Positions 51,784 through 61,227 are shown, counted from the first letter of the stretch. The stretch: 64,000 bases of DNA from Phormidesmis sp963710175 (GCA_963710175.1 CAVPZC010000002.1:620001-684000); one strand, 5' to 3'. Notes: generated by a model not told the origin, from the letters alone. Numbers and translations: made by a program.

Positions 51784-52244
51784 TAGAGCTGGCTCAGTGG
51801 TTGCGGAAGTCAAAGGAGAGCGTCAAAACTCCGCCTAGATTTCTGAGGAAAGTCCGGGCTCCCCAAAAGCCAAACTTGCTGGGTAACGCCCAGTGCGGGT
51901 GACCGTGAGGAGAGTGCCACAGAAACATACCGCTAACGGGAACGATGAACGATGAATGATGAACGATGAGTTTAAAGCCTGCCTTTTTACTTCTGACTCC
52001 TGACTTCTGACTCCTGAGTTTTACGAGTAAGGGTGCAAGGGTGCGGTAAGAGCGCACCGGCAGCATCGAGAGGTGCTGGCCAGGTAAACCCCGGTTGGGT
52101 GCAAGGCCAAAGGAGCGACGGTTGGCTTTTTACCGGCTCTGTCAAAGTGTGCCGCTAGAGGCGTCTGGCAACAGGCGTCCCAGATAGATAACCACCCTGC
52201 GGGCTCGCCCCGGAGGAACAGAACCCGGCTTAGGTCCAGCTCTA
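51784..52244 (+). ncRNA. rnpB: RNase P RNA
   Basis: The P1 helix is closed by TAGAGCTGG (51784-51792) and CCAGCTCTA (52236-52244). Universal RNase P segments are all present: GAGGAAAGTCCGGGCTCC at 51840-51857, AGAGTGCCACAGAAACATA at 51911-51929, AAGGCCAAAGGAGCGACGG near 52105 and GGAACAGAACCCGGCTTA near 52215. Together these define a type A RNA of about 461 bases that cleaves tRNA 5' leaders. The P12 region carries tandem heptamers. A T-rich stretch follows the 3' end and rnc starts ten bases later. Confidence 0.97.
51941..52016. repeat. Heptamer tandem repeats (STRR) inside rnpB
   Basis: Two arrays: AACGATG (four units, one variant AATGATG, 51941-51968) and ACTTCTG/ACTCCTG alternating (four units, 51989-52016). 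Both sit in the variable P12 arm, as described for filamentous cyanobacteria, so catalysis should not be affected. Confidence 0.9.
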
Positions 52245-52254
52245 CCCTTTTTCT

Positions 52255-52983
52255 ATGATGACGACTGATTTGACTGGTCTTGACAAAACCGATAGAGATT
52301 TAGATGCCCTGATTGCCCAGCTCCAGCTTCCAGCGGCGGCAGTCAATCGCGATTTGCTGAATCTGGCACTGATCGATATTTCGAGTTCGGCGGATGAAAA
52401 CAATGAGAAGCTAGAATTTTTGGGTGATGCGGCGCTGCGGCTAGCTGCGGCTGAATTTTTGATGGAGCGCTATCCGCAGATGTCGGTGGGCGAGATGTCG
52501 GCAGTCAGGTCACAGCTGGTGAGCGATCGCGTCCTAGCTACCCTCGCAAAGCGCTATCAGCTTTACCGCTATCTACTGCTTTCGGCTAGTGCAAGGGGTG
52601 ATAAAGCTGGCACCGAATCGCGACTGGCCGATACCTTTGAAGCTATTTTAGGTGCGCTTTACCTGAGTGCGGGCAACCTGAGCTTGATTCGCCCCTGGTT
52701 AGATGCTCATTTAGAGCGCCTAACCGAGGAACTGTACAGCGATCCGGCCAAGCAAAATTACAAAGCAGCTTTGCAGGAATTCACGCAGTCGCACTACAAA
52801 GCGCTGCCGACGTACCGGGCCAGCCAAATCAGCCAGGTCCACGGCGACGAAGAGCGTTTTCAGGCGCAGGTTTGGTTTCAGGCCAAGCTGTGGGGCGAGG
52901 GCAAAGGCCGCTCTATTAAAATGGCTGAGCAAGCCGCTGCTAAGGTCGCCTTTAATCAGCTTCAGCAAACGCTAAAACCATGA
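52255..52983 (+). CDS. rnc: Ribonuclease III
   Basis: 242 residues. The catalytic domain shows NEKLEFLGDAALRLAAAEFL (signature), then ESRLADTFEAILGALYLSAG with the second acidic pair; the dsRNA-binding domain covers about 160-240. RNase III cuts double-stranded RNA in rRNA and mRNA processing. It begins ten bases after rnpB and its stop overlaps the start of the oxidoreductase gene (ATGA), so rnpB, rnc and the oxidoreductase may form one unit. Cyanobacteria often have several RNase III-type proteins; this is a full-length one. Confidence 0.95.
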   Translation: MMTTDLTGLDKTDRDLDALIAQLQLPAAAVNRDLLNLALIDISSSADENNEKLEFLGDAALRLAAAEFLMERYPQMSVGEMSAVRSQLVSDRVLATLAKRYQLYRYLLLSASARGDKAGTESRLADTFEAILGALYLSAGNLSLIRPWLDAHLERLTEELYSDPAKQNYKAALQEFTQSHYKALPTYRASQISQVHGDEERFQAQVWFQAKLWGEGKGRSIKMAEQAAAKVAFNQLQQTLKP

Positions 52984-54026
52984 CTTCTCCGACCGGACAG
53001 ATAGCTCCAATAGAACTTGCCCTGTTTGGGGTAGGCCGGTGGGGCACCCACCTGCTGCGCAACTTTTTGGCCCATCCACAGATTCGGCTACGGGCAGTTG
53101 TAGAGGCGTCGGCGGAGCGGCTAGCGGCAGTTGCCTCTGAGTTAGATAGCTCGGTTGAACTGATGACGGACTGGCGGGCGGCGATCGCATTGGATGGACT
53201 GGAGGGGTGTGCGATCGCCACCCCCGCCGCTACTCACTACGATCTAATCCATGCTGCCCTGACTAGAGGCCTGCACGTCCTCGCCGAAAAACCTCTAACG
53301 CTAGACGTTGCTAGCTCTCAGGCCCTGTGCAGCCTGGCCCAAAAACAGCAGCGTCAGCTCGTCATTGACCACACCTACTTATTTCACAGCGCCGTCACTA
53401 CAGGCAAGCAAACACTCCCCCACCTGGGCAAACTCCGCTACGGCTACGCGACCCGCACCCATCTCGGCCCGGTCCGCCGCGATGTCGATGCCCTCTGGGA
53501 CTTAGCCATCCACGATATTTCAATTTTTAACTACTGGCTGGGCGAAAGCCCGATACAGGTGCAGGCGCAGGGCAGCAGCTGGCTTCAGCCCGAAGTAAGC
53601 ACGCCGCTTTCTCCCGGCGGCTTGGCCGATGTCGTCTGGTGCCGATTGCGGTACCAGAGCGGATTTCAAGCGACGATTCATCTCTGCTGGGCCAATCCTG
53701 ATAAGCAGCGGCGGCTGTGTGTGGTGGGCGATCGCGCTACCCTTATCTTTGACGAGATGAACAAAGATCCATTAATTCAGCAAGGCGGCGACTTCGCTGA
53801 GCAGGCCGGCTGGTTCACGCCGCAAAATCTATCGACTCAGTCTATCGAAGTACCGCCTTCAGAGCCTTTAAAGAGTGTGTGCGATCACTTTGTGGCGTGT
53901 GTTAGGGGGAAGAAGCAATCACCCATCTCCTCAGGAGAAATTGGCATGGATCTGGTCGCTGTGCTCGTGGCGCTCTCAACATCAATAAGTAAGAGCGGAG
54001 AGTGGATATCCATTGCAACGGCATAG
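52980..54026 (+). CDS. Gfo/Idh/MocA-family oxidoreductase
   Basis: 348 residues. The Rossmann start IELALFGVGRWGTHLLRNFL is followed by the CAIATPAATHYDLIHAALTR and GLHVLAEKPLTLD segment typical of the family, and the C-terminal half-barrel has DALWDLAIHDISIFNYW with the expected acid/histidine pattern. Such enzymes act on sugars or other NAD(P)-linked substrates; the substrate here is unknown. Its ATG overlaps the rnc stop by four bases, so translation is coupled. Confidence 0.9.
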   Translation: MTSPTGQIAPIELALFGVGRWGTHLLRNFLAHPQIRLRAVVEASAERLAAVASELDSSVELMTDWRAAIALDGLEGCAIATPAATHYDLIHAALTRGLHVLAEKPLTLDVASSQALCSLAQKQQRQLVIDHTYLFHSAVTTGKQTLPHLGKLRYGYATRTHLGPVRRDVDALWDLAIHDISIFNYWLGESPIQVQAQGSSWLQPEVSTPLSPGGLADVVWCRLRYQSGFQATIHLCWANPDKQRRLCVVGDRATLIFDEMNKDPLIQQGGDFAEQAGWFTPQNLSTQSIEVPPSEPLKSVCDHFVACVRGKKQSPISSGEIGMDLVAVLVALSTSISKSGEWISIATA

Positions 54027-54034
54027 CGAGCGTT

Positions 54035-55744
54035 CTAGCTGCTGTGGTAATCAACCCGCCATATCTGAACAGCTCGCTCTGCCATAGCTTCTTGTCTTCT
54101 GACAATAGATGACATGGTCCACTCTTCCGCCTGCACAGCCCGAGTGATGCTGTACGCGCTCTGCTGATAGACTTGCTTCTTCTTTTCGTAAGGTTCTATA
54201 CCTATCTTCGAGTTGAGTGACGGCTCTAAAGGTGTCAAATTACCTACCCGATAGATTGCCTCGTCTATTTCACCTTCTGGAAATTTGTCCCTCCAAACTT
54301 CGTTTGGGTTTTGAGGCAAGATGTGTTCTATCGTAAAGCTATCCTCTTTTACATCAACACGGGATTCATCTTTTTGCAGTTGTCCCAAAATATATTTTAC
54401 TAGCTGTTTCTTCTGTTTGCTCGCAAGAGAAAGCAAAGAGAAATCGTGAGCGAATTTTTCATCGCTCACGTATAAAGCAGAAGATATTAGACTAAATGCT
54501 GCCCTCGGTGTTTTAATCTTCCTTACAGATATTTGATTGGCTAATGTATTGTACTGGGTCTCTAGGTCATTCGGATTTAGCCCGCCAACAACCGTATAAC
54601 GAAAAGAAATCACATTCACTAGTCTTAATAGCTTTTCAAATTTCTGCTCGTCAAAAACTTTATGGGCAGCAAACAGAGCGGGATAGGCCTGCTTTGTCTT
54701 AAACAGCTTCAATTCCTCTATGCAGTTTCTGATGCTACGGGAGTTGGGAAAGTCTAACCAAAAGTTGTCGTTAGGGTTGCCAGGGGCAACGTACAGTCCA
54801 CCAAGTTCGTTGAGCTTCTCTAAGAGTTCAAAAGCTTGTTCCGCATTTTTTACCTGGTTCTTAGTCAGCTTGAAGAGTTGATTGCTCCTAACTCTTTTTT
54901 TGGTCATACTCAAAAAGTACTTCAAAAATTCTGGAAACTTCTCCATGCCAACGATTCTAGTAATCTCTTGCCATTCTCTCTGAGCTGCATTCAAGTCATC
55001 TGGACTTTGGAACTGAGAAAATAGATAGTTTTTGAGTAAGTCAGTAGCACTCAATTCCACCCCGCGTGAATTCAATGTTTCGAAGACAACGTAGGCATTT
55101 ATGTCGTCTTCTACATTGATTTGAATGAATAGTAGTTTTCGCGCAACTGTCTCCATCAGAAATTCTGCAAGAAGGGAGCCATCTTCTAAAATTTCGGTTA
55201 ATTCTTCTAGCTGCTCGGAGTAGTATTTGAAGGCTCTTCACAAAAGCTGGTTGGACTTCCGTAAGCTGCGAATCGATTTAGGCTCTCGTAAGTTGATCAA
55301 ATTTCCTTGATAGAAATCGTCGTTATTTTCATTCAGAAAAAGTTTGCTAGAGTAGCGTAACGAACCAGGATCTTTATCACCTAAATAGGTTCGCCTCAGA
55401 ATACTCTGACGATCTCGATTGTCTATAGGATCTATATCCCTTCTTACCAAGGCATTTATTTTTTCAATGATGGCGATCACCAAAACACTCAAAGTCGCCA
55501 TTCTTTGCTGCCCATCAATGATAGTCAAAGAGCTGTCTTCTTGAGAACCCTTCAGCACTATTGCTCCCATGTAATGGCTGTTTTTCGTCTCATGAGAATT
55601 TATGATATCTAGCCATAGATCTTCCCAATTATCCTGCTCCCAAGAATAATCGCGCTGATAGGTAGGCACTCGGTAGATTCGGCCATTACTAATTAATTCG
55701 CTGAAGCTAGCGGTACGAGTATCGAGGAAATTATTCTTTGCCAT
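54035..55744 (-). pseudogene. DUF262/DUF1524 (GmrSD-like) gene with an in-frame TGA
   Basis: Two frames, 55744-55238 and 55156-54035, are in the same register; only a TGA at 55238-55240 separates them, and the residues around it (SLRKSNQLL / RAFKYYSEQLEELTE) read through naturally. The N-terminal part is DUF262 with RVPTYQRDYSWEQDNWEDLW and LTIIDGQQRMATLSVL; the C-terminal part is DUF1524 with the HNH-like SFTIEHILPQNPNEVW. This resembles GmrSD-type modification-dependent restriction enzymes. The intact protein would have 569 residues. The composition is AT-richer than the neighbours, fitting horizontal transfer. A single stop suggests recent decay, sequencing error or readthrough. Confidence 0.85.
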
Positions 55745-55771
55745 GGCAGCCCATACGTCACGAAACCAAAA

Positions 55772-56740
55772 CTACTTAAGCCAGGGTGCAGATACATTGT
55801 CTAGCTGCTCGCGTTCTACGTCGGCTATCTCCCAGCCGAGTGCGCCCGAGTTTTGCTGAGCTTGCTTGGCGTTCTTTGCACCAGGAATAGGAACAATATT
55901 GCCTTTGCTAATCAGCCAGTTCAACGCCACTTGCACCGTTGTTTTGTCATGGGCAGCGCCAATTGATTGCAGCGCAGCTAAAACAGGCTCAATTTTTTGC
56001 AGACCCTTTTTGCTAAATTTTGGATCTAAGCGCCGAGCGCCTGCGGGCTGAAGATCGCTACCTACGGTGTATTTGCCCGTTAGCAGGCCTTGGGCCAGCG
56101 GACTATAGGCCAAAATGGTTACTTCCAGGTTTTGCGCGGCTTCTAGCACGCCATTGGTTTCTATATTGCGGTGGAGCAGTGAGTACTGCACCTGATTGAC
56201 AGCCAGAGGAATGCCTCGCGCGGCCAGGTGGCTGTGGGCCTCGCGCATTTGTTTTGCCGAGTAGTTGCTGACGCCGATGGTTTTGATTCGTCCCTGATCG
56301 ACTTCGTCTGCTAGCGCATTCATCAGCGTTTTTTGGCTCATGAAGAAATCAAAGGGCCAGTGCACCTGATATAGATCGACGGAGGGGAGCTTTAATCGCT
56401 GTAGGCTGTCGGTAAGGGCGTCGGCAACAGATTTGGCAGAAAATCGCCAGGGCAACGGCATGTATTTGGTGGCGATGATGGGCAGGCTGGCGCTGCCTTT
56501 CATAAATTGGCCAATCAGCTTCTCCGATTCGCCCAAGCCGTACACTTCGGCGGTGTCAAGAAAGTTGACCCCAGCCGCTATAGAGGTATTGAAAGCAGCG
56601 CGGACTTCATCGACGCCGTAGCCGCCACCATACTGCCAAAACAGCGAGTCTCCCCATGACCAGGTTCCTAACCCTAGCGCGGGTACTGTTGGTCCTTGGG
56701 GGCCGAGCGTGGTGGTTTGCAGGTCAGATTGGCTTGCCAT
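55772..56740 (-). CDS. Aldo/keto reductase
   Basis: 322 residues of the AKR fold, opening VPALGLGTWSWGDSLFWQYG; catalytic D and Y are in FLDTAEVYGLGESEKLIG, K in IIATKYMPLPWR and the histidine in LYQVHWPFDFF; the cofactor-binding VNQVQYSLLHRNIE and LAYSPLAQGLLTGKY, and GNIVPIPGAKNAKQAQQN complete the set. NADPH-dependent reductase with unknown substrate; similar genes are common and widespread in cyanobacteria and plants. Adjacent to the broken DUF262 gene on the same strand with a 27-base gap. Confidence 0.93.
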   Translation of the reverse strand: MASQSDLQTTTLGPQGPTVPALGLGTWSWGDSLFWQYGGGYGVDEVRAAFNTSIAAGVNFLDTAEVYGLGESEKLIGQFMKGSASLPIIATKYMPLPWRFSAKSVADALTDSLQRLKLPSVDLYQVHWPFDFFMSQKTLMNALADEVDQGRIKTIGVSNYSAKQMREAHSHLAARGIPLAVNQVQYSLLHRNIETNGVLEAAQNLEVTILAYSPLAQGLLTGKYTVGSDLQPAGARRLDPKFSKKGLQKIEPVLAALQSIGAAHDKTTVQVALNWLISKGNIVPIPGAKNAKQAQQNSGALGWEIADVEREQLDNVSAPWLK

Positions 56741-56799
56741 AGAAGAAGATTGGAGGGAGTTACTTGAGCTTTTAACTTCTCATAAGGTAGCGGGTTCGC

Positions 56800-58107
56800 T
56801 CAAGATTGGTCATCCTGCTCTGCGGTTAAAAAGTCTATAAATTGGCGGGCAGTGCGGCCTGAGCGACCGTTGTGGCGGGTAGCCCACTGCCGGGCGCGCC
56901 AGTCGAGATTGTCTGGATCGATTTTGAGACCGGCTTGATCTGCGAGTTCGCGGACGATGGTGAGGTAGGTGGGCTGATCGGCGGGGGTGAAGGTGAGGGT
57001 GAGGCCAAAGCGATCGCTGAACGAAAGCTTCTCCTGCAAAGTATCCCAAGCGTGAATTTCCTCAGCGTCTTTAGGCCGGGGCCGCTCGTCATGAAACTCG
57101 CGAATCAGATGGCGGCGATTGGAAGTTGCGTATACAACTGTATTTTGCGGTCTGGCGGTGACGCCCCCTTCCAGTACGACCTTGAGCGCTTTAAAGGCTT
57201 CGTCATCGTCTTCGAAGGACAGATCGTCTACAAAGATGATGAACTTTTGAGGCACGCGGCGCAGCGGCTCGACAATTTGAGGCAGGTTTTGCAGGTCGGA
57301 TTTTGGGACTTCTATTAGTCGGAGACCCCGGCTGCTATATTCACTCAGCAGCGCCTTGACCAGAGAAGATTTGCCTGCCCCCCGACTGCCGTAGAGCAGT
57401 ACATTCTGGGCGGTGTAGCCTCGCAAGAGCGATTCGGTGTTTTGAACGAGCTGTTGCTTGGGGTGATCATAGCCAATCAGCTGCTCCAGCCGAATGGGAT
57501 CGGGCGTTGCGATGCCAATTAGCTGTCCCTCGGTCTGACCAGACTGCCAGCGAAACGCTTTGAACTGCCCGAACATGCCGACGCCGTGGGCGCGGTAGTA
57601 CCGGGTGAGTTCTGCCAGTGCCGCTGTCCAATCAGGCTGGTGGGGAAACGCTACTGGCAGGTCGTGCTCGCTGCTGAACTGCATGACCGGGGGGGCGCTG
57701 CCCCCGCATACTTGCCCTGTCCAGTGACTGAGCTGATCAACTGGTAGGTAGTACAGGGCTTGCAGAATGGCCAAATCGTGATGAACGGCGGCGACTATAC
57801 CGGGTGCAAATTTGCCAGGTAGGTCATCAGATTCCGCGATTTGGGCCTGCTGTGCGAAGGCGTTGTTGGCTAAGAGCACCTGTGTCACGAGATGTTGCTG
57901 CCAGCTCTGCTGCTGAGTGGCTAAGGCGGAAAACCATTTTCCGTAGGCCAGGGAGCTGTCAATTTTATCGCCTTTGGCCAGCGCCTCTAGCAAAGCTAAG
58001 AAAGCTTGGCCGATGTCGCTGGTGAGTACGGACTGGTAGAGCAATAGCGAGGCTAACCGCTGCTGGTAGTTTTGAATTTTTGCGATCGCTTCTTCTGCCA
58101 GAACCAT
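56800..58107 (-). CDS. DUF815 AAA+ ATPase
   Basis: The ATG at 58107 (MVLAEEAIAKIQNYQQRLAS) is likelier than the frame start at 58131. The DUF815 ATPase region (about 220-430) has Walker A LLYGSRGAGKSSLVKALLSE and Walker B KFIIFVDDLSFEDDDEAFKA, followed by the RHLIREFHDE region. The N-terminal 200 residues are a helical domain typical of the family. It is a predicted AAA+ ATPase without known function. 60 bases separate it from the aldo/keto reductase gene on the same strand. Confidence 0.88.
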   Translation of the reverse strand: MVLAEEAIAKIQNYQQRLASLLLYQSVLTSDIGQAFLALLEALAKGDKIDSSLAYGKWFSALATQQQSWQQHLVTQVLLANNAFAQQAQIAESDDLPGKFAPGIVAAVHHDLAILQALYYLPVDQLSHWTGQVCGGSAPPVMQFSSEHDLPVAFPHQPDWTAALAELTRYYRAHGVGMFGQFKAFRWQSGQTEGQLIGIATPDPIRLEQLIGYDHPKQQLVQNTESLLRGYTAQNVLLYGSRGAGKSSLVKALLSEYSSRGLRLIEVPKSDLQNLPQIVEPLRRVPQKFIIFVDDLSFEDDDEAFKALKVVLEGGVTARPQNTVVYATSNRRHLIREFHDERPRPKDAEEIHAWDTLQEKLSFSDRFGLTLTFTPADQPTYLTIVRELADQAGLKIDPDNLDWRARQWATRHNGRSGRTARQFIDFLTAEQDDQS

Positions 58108-58189
58108 TCTCACCCCTGCTTCACCGTACAATTCTTCTTTATCCTATTTTCTTTTAAGCCGGCTTAATAGCCCCATTGGGTTGACCCTC

Positions 58190-58537
58190 ATGAACAACAT
58201 TCCGATCGCAGCTTTTGTCACCTTGCTCTACGGTATTTTATCCATGGTTGGCGGAGCCATTGGCTACAAACAGGCCGGTAGTCAGGTTTCTCTAATTTCA
58301 GGCTTTATCAGCGGTCTGCTGCTGCTGATAGGGGCGTATTTACTGTTTGGCGGTGCGGCGATAGGGCCATTGCTTTCGGCGATTGTCAGTTTGCTGCTGG
58401 TAATAGTATTCACTGTGCGGCTGGTCAAAACGCGAAAGTTTATGCCTGCGGGGCTGATGATCATTGTGGGCGTTATCAACTTAGCGACACTGTGGCTGAC
58501 GCTGCCTATCAAGCTAATATTGCCTGTCAATGGGTAG
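58190..58537 (+). CDS. TMEM14/FAX-type membrane protein
   Basis: The ATG at 58190 (MNNIPIAAFVTLLYGILSMV) is preferred; an upstream ATG at 58181 is also in frame. Four hydrophobic helices with glycine-rich packing motifs (GGAIGYKQAGS, GFISGLLLLIGAYLLFGG) match the TMEM14/UPF0136 family; plant members (FAX1) export fatty acids from chloroplasts. In cyanobacteria the role is not established. The SPL-like gene follows on the same strand after 102 bases. Confidence 0.85.
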   Translation: MNNIPIAAFVTLLYGILSMVGGAIGYKQAGSQVSLISGFISGLLLLIGAYLLFGGAAIGPLLSAIVSLLLVIVFTVRLVKTRKFMPAGLMIIVGVINLATLWLTLPIKLILPVNG

Positions 58538-58639
58538 AGTCGCAAATCGTTCTAGAGAACGTGGGCATAGTGCAAGCAGGTTCGCCAAGATAAGCATGCT
58601 GGCAGCGTTGCCAGTTTGTTTACCTGCCTACTCGCACTC

Positions 58640-59785
58640 ATGTCAGCTCTCAGCATTCCGTCTATCGATATCTCTACTCAATCGACTTCCGAAAGGGCCC
58701 CGGCAGCGCGCCTATGGATGCCCAGGCAGGTGCTGTTTACCCCTGCTGCGCTGGAAGAAAGCTGGGGACAGCAAATCTATCAGCGGGTGAAAGACTTAGG
58801 TCTGCCCATCACCGAGCTAACGCAAAACCGTATCACTGGAATCAAGGGCAACAGCGAACGAGAGACTTACGCCAAAGCCAAGCAGACGATGGCGGTAGTC
58901 ACTTCACCTCCCAGCGCTTTTAAGCTACAGCCGATTCCCCCCTCTGCCGACTGGCAGTTTCATCTGGCAGAAGGCTGTCCGGCCCACTGTCAATACTGCT
59001 ATTTAGCCAGTAGCCTCTCAGGGCCGCCGGTCATTCGAGTGTTTGCTAACTTGCCCAGCATTTTGGAGAATACGGATAATTATCTATCGCCGGCAAGACC
59101 GTTAAAAAGAACAGACAAGGGCGAATCAGCTAATCCTGATCGCCCGACTAGCTTTGAAGTGAGCTGCTATACCGACCCGCTAAGCCTGGAGCATTTGACC
59201 GGCAGTTTGGGCGAATGCATTCGCTATTTTGGCACTCAGCCCAACAAAGAACTGCGCTGGGTCTCTAAGTTTGACAATGTAGAGCCGTTATTGAGCATCC
59301 CGCACAATGGCCGCACGCGCTGCCGGGTGAGTGTGAATGCTGACCCGGTTTCGCATTCTTTTGAAGGGGGAACGGCGCAGGTAGGTGATCGCCTCCAAGC
59401 TCTACGCAAACTAGCGCTGCCAAAAGCCCAAGGTGGTGGCGGCTATCCGGTCGGGCTGGTAATTGCACCTATTATGGAATTTACAGAGTGGCAAGTGCAC
59501 TACGAAGCCTTGTTTGAGCAAATTGCTGCCGCTCTGGATTTTGACTGCGACCTCACCTTTGAGCTGATTAGCCATCGGTTTACTGCTAAGTCTAAAGAAG
59601 TGCTGGAAGAATGGTATCCCAATAGCAAGCTGGATATGGAAACCGAGCGTCGAACCACTAAACGCAACAAGTTTGGCGGTATCAAATACGTATACGACAA
59701 AGAGACTGCTCAAGATTTGCGCAGCTTTATTGAAACCAAAATCGCCCGGTATTTTCCCCATGCTGATCTGCTGTACTGGACATAG
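58640..59785 (+). CDS. SPL-family radical SAM protein
   Basis: Start taken at the ATG at 58640 (MSALSIPSIDISTQ); a start at 58616 is possible. The cluster motif C-P-A-H-C-Q-Y-C (residues 113, 117 and 120 from this start) in the segment FHLAEGCPAHCQYCYLAS marks radical-SAM chemistry. Spore photoproduct lyase uses it to repair UV thymine dimers, but non-sporulating bacteria, including most cyanobacteria, have SPL-like proteins of unknown function. About 380 residues, the right size. Confidence 0.85.
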   Translation: MSALSIPSIDISTQSTSERAPAARLWMPRQVLFTPAALEESWGQQIYQRVKDLGLPITELTQNRITGIKGNSERETYAKAKQTMAVVTSPPSAFKLQPIPPSADWQFHLAEGCPAHCQYCYLASSLSGPPVIRVFANLPSILENTDNYLSPARPLKRTDKGESANPDRPTSFEVSCYTDPLSLEHLTGSLGECIRYFGTQPNKELRWVSKFDNVEPLLSIPHNGRTRCRVSVNADPVSHSFEGGTAQVGDRLQALRKLALPKAQGGGGYPVGLVIAPIMEFTEWQVHYEALFEQIAAALDFDCDLTFELISHRFTAKSKEVLEEWYPNSKLDMETERRTTKRNKFGGIKYVYDKETAQDLRSFIETKIARYFPHADLLYWT

Positions 59786-59916
59786 TGAAGGGGTTTTTGC
59801 TGACTTCTTTAAAGTTCTTGCGTAATTCTTCTCAGTTTGCCTGATGTCTTTATGAACGGGTCGTCTACAGGTTCCTTAATGCCAACTAGATTGTTAGCTT
59901 AAAGACATCCGCCTAC

Positions 59917-60318
59917 GTGCGTCTACTGAGACTAATTTCTGCTCTCTTTTTCTTCGTTGGAGCACTGCCTGTCATGGCATACACCACTCTGCAAGGCCTC
60001 TACAGCAAAAAGTCCTGCCCAATATGTGAAGAGCACAAGCTCACCACCAACAGCACTGTTAGAGTCGATGCAATTATGCGCTATCGCTGCTTAAACTGCG
60101 GCAATGAATTTTTTGAGGATGAGGATCACAGAAGGAACAGTAATCGCGGTGCCTCAAGAAAGACTGCTCAAGAGGCTTCTCTGGGGTCAGGCGCTATTGT
60201 TCTGATGCTGATGGTTGCGACTATTCTGGCAATTCTTCTGTACGGCGAAGATGATCGTCAGCGCGATGATCTACAGCCGCTCAGTCAGGTTGAGTTGCAG
60301 GCGCAGCCGGTCAGTTAA
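59917..60318 (+). CDS. Zinc-ribbon membrane protein
   Basis: 133 residues from a GTG start. An N-terminal helix (LLRLISALFFFVGALPVMAY), a C-x2-C...C-x2-C zinc ribbon (SCPICEEHKLTTNSTVR and YRCLNCGNEFFE), a basic Ser/Asn-rich stretch and a second helix (GAIVLMLMVATILAILLYG). The topology suggests a ribbon on one membrane face. I recognise no family. It lies between the SPL-like gene and a hairpin-rich stretch at 60350-60480. Confidence 0.6.
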   Translation: MRLLRLISALFFFVGALPVMAYTTLQGLYSKKSCPICEEHKLTTNSTVRVDAIMRYRCLNCGNEFFEDEDHRRNSNRGASRKTAQEASLGSGAIVLMLMVATILAILLYGEDDRQRDDLQPLSQVELQAQPVS

Positions 60319-60349
60319 CGACGGTTCGGGATAAGAATAGCTAGAATGC

Positions 60350-60480
60350 GCCGTCGGGGATCTTTTCTCCCTTCGGTAAGGGGAGATGTCGCAGGCAGAG
60401 GAGTTTCGGCTGAGCATACAGGTCGCCGGAACCCCTCCCTTGCGGTTCCCCTCGGTAAGGGGAACCCGAATTGGCTTTGG
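60350..60480. repeat. Two similar hairpins with a shared loop
   Basis: Stem-loops TCTCCCTT-cggt-AAGGGGAGA (60366-60387) and GGTTCCCCT-cggta-AGGGGAACC (about 60445-60467) share the loop CGGTA and the stem AGGGG. They look like two units of a short dispersed palindromic repeat in the space between convergent genes. Confidence 0.6.
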
Positions 60481-60564
60481 TACGAGAGGTTTGGGCAGTT
60501 GACTATGAGGCAGCTTATCCCGAACTCGGGTTCAGTTGGCAATTTTCCAATTAAGCGGCAGTCG

Positions 60565-61227
60565 TTATTCTGTGCCAGATGGATTTGTGCCAGATGAATC
60601 TGTTGGAGAATTTGCAGCCGCATCGTCTGGCGCTAGCCACTCGGGTGTAGGCCGATTGACGGCGCTGTTGAAGTTGCTAGAAACAACGTGAATTTTCACA
60701 GCGGCAGCTTGCTCAGCCTCGGTGCTGTTGTTTTGTTCTGCTCCCTGGGCCGGCGTATCAAGTGTCTCTACATAGCGCTGACTGCCCGTAAAGTCGGCAT
60801 TGCCTAATCTAAGTTCGTAGGGGGCGCCGTTGGCAGTTAGCTTTACGGTAACACTCGGGTCGGCTAGGCCAAAGTCGGCTAGCGTGCTTGGGTCTACGCT
60901 GAGGGTGTGGGCCGAAGGGCTGGTGAGTTGGGTGAGCAGAAAGGCGATCGCGCCCCCCTCAGCCGGAGCCGCAGTAGGCGCAGTCATCTGCCAGGTACCG
61001 TCGGCGCTTTTGCTAAAGGCAATTTCCCCTTCAGGCCGCTCAATCGTTAAGCGCTCAACCTCTTCTTCGGCAAAAGGAAACAGCTGCTCTCCTTCCCCTT
61101 GTGAGGCACTATCTGAGTCGTCAGAGACCTGGCTTTCACCTCGCTGGCTTTCAATCAGGAGAACGCCGCCACCTAGTGCGATCGCCCCTACCAATAGCAA
61201 TACCGTGCCCCGTTTTAACATAGCCAT
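60565..61227 (-). CDS. DUF4340 protein, membrane-anchored
   Basis: Start taken at the ATG at 61227 (MAMLKRGTVLLLVGAIALGG); a start at 61221 is also possible. An N-terminal helix anchors the protein; residues after 55 form a DUF4340 domain (VERLTIERPEGEIAFSKSAD, then TLADFGLADPSVTVKLTANG). It is the last gene of the GldF/GldG-type ABC operon and its start overlaps the end of the GldG-like gene, a common arrangement. The role is probably as an accessory of the exporter; unknown otherwise. A Ser/Asn/Thr-rich tail completes it. Confidence 0.85.
   Translation of the reverse strand: MAMLKRGTVLLLVGAIALGGGVLLIESQRGESQVSDDSDSASQGEGEQLFPFAEEEVERLTIERPEGEIAFSKSADGTWQMTAPTAAPAEGGAIAFLLTQLTSPSAHTLSVDPSTLADFGLADPSVTVKLTANGAPYELRLGNADFTGSQRYVETLDTPAQGAEQNNSTEAEQAAAVKIHVVSSNFNSAVNRPTPEWLAPDDAAANSPTDSSGTNPSGTE

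Noticed and set aside
51941..52016. Short tandem repeats that could suggest CRISPR or a coding repeat
   Set aside because: Heptamers are too short for CRISPR and lie within rnpB; the minus-strand frame here is a shadow.
54035..55744. Two separate genes or a frameshift for the DUF262/DUF1524 pair
   Set aside because: Both parts are in the same reading frame with only a TGA between; the domain order is that of one protein.
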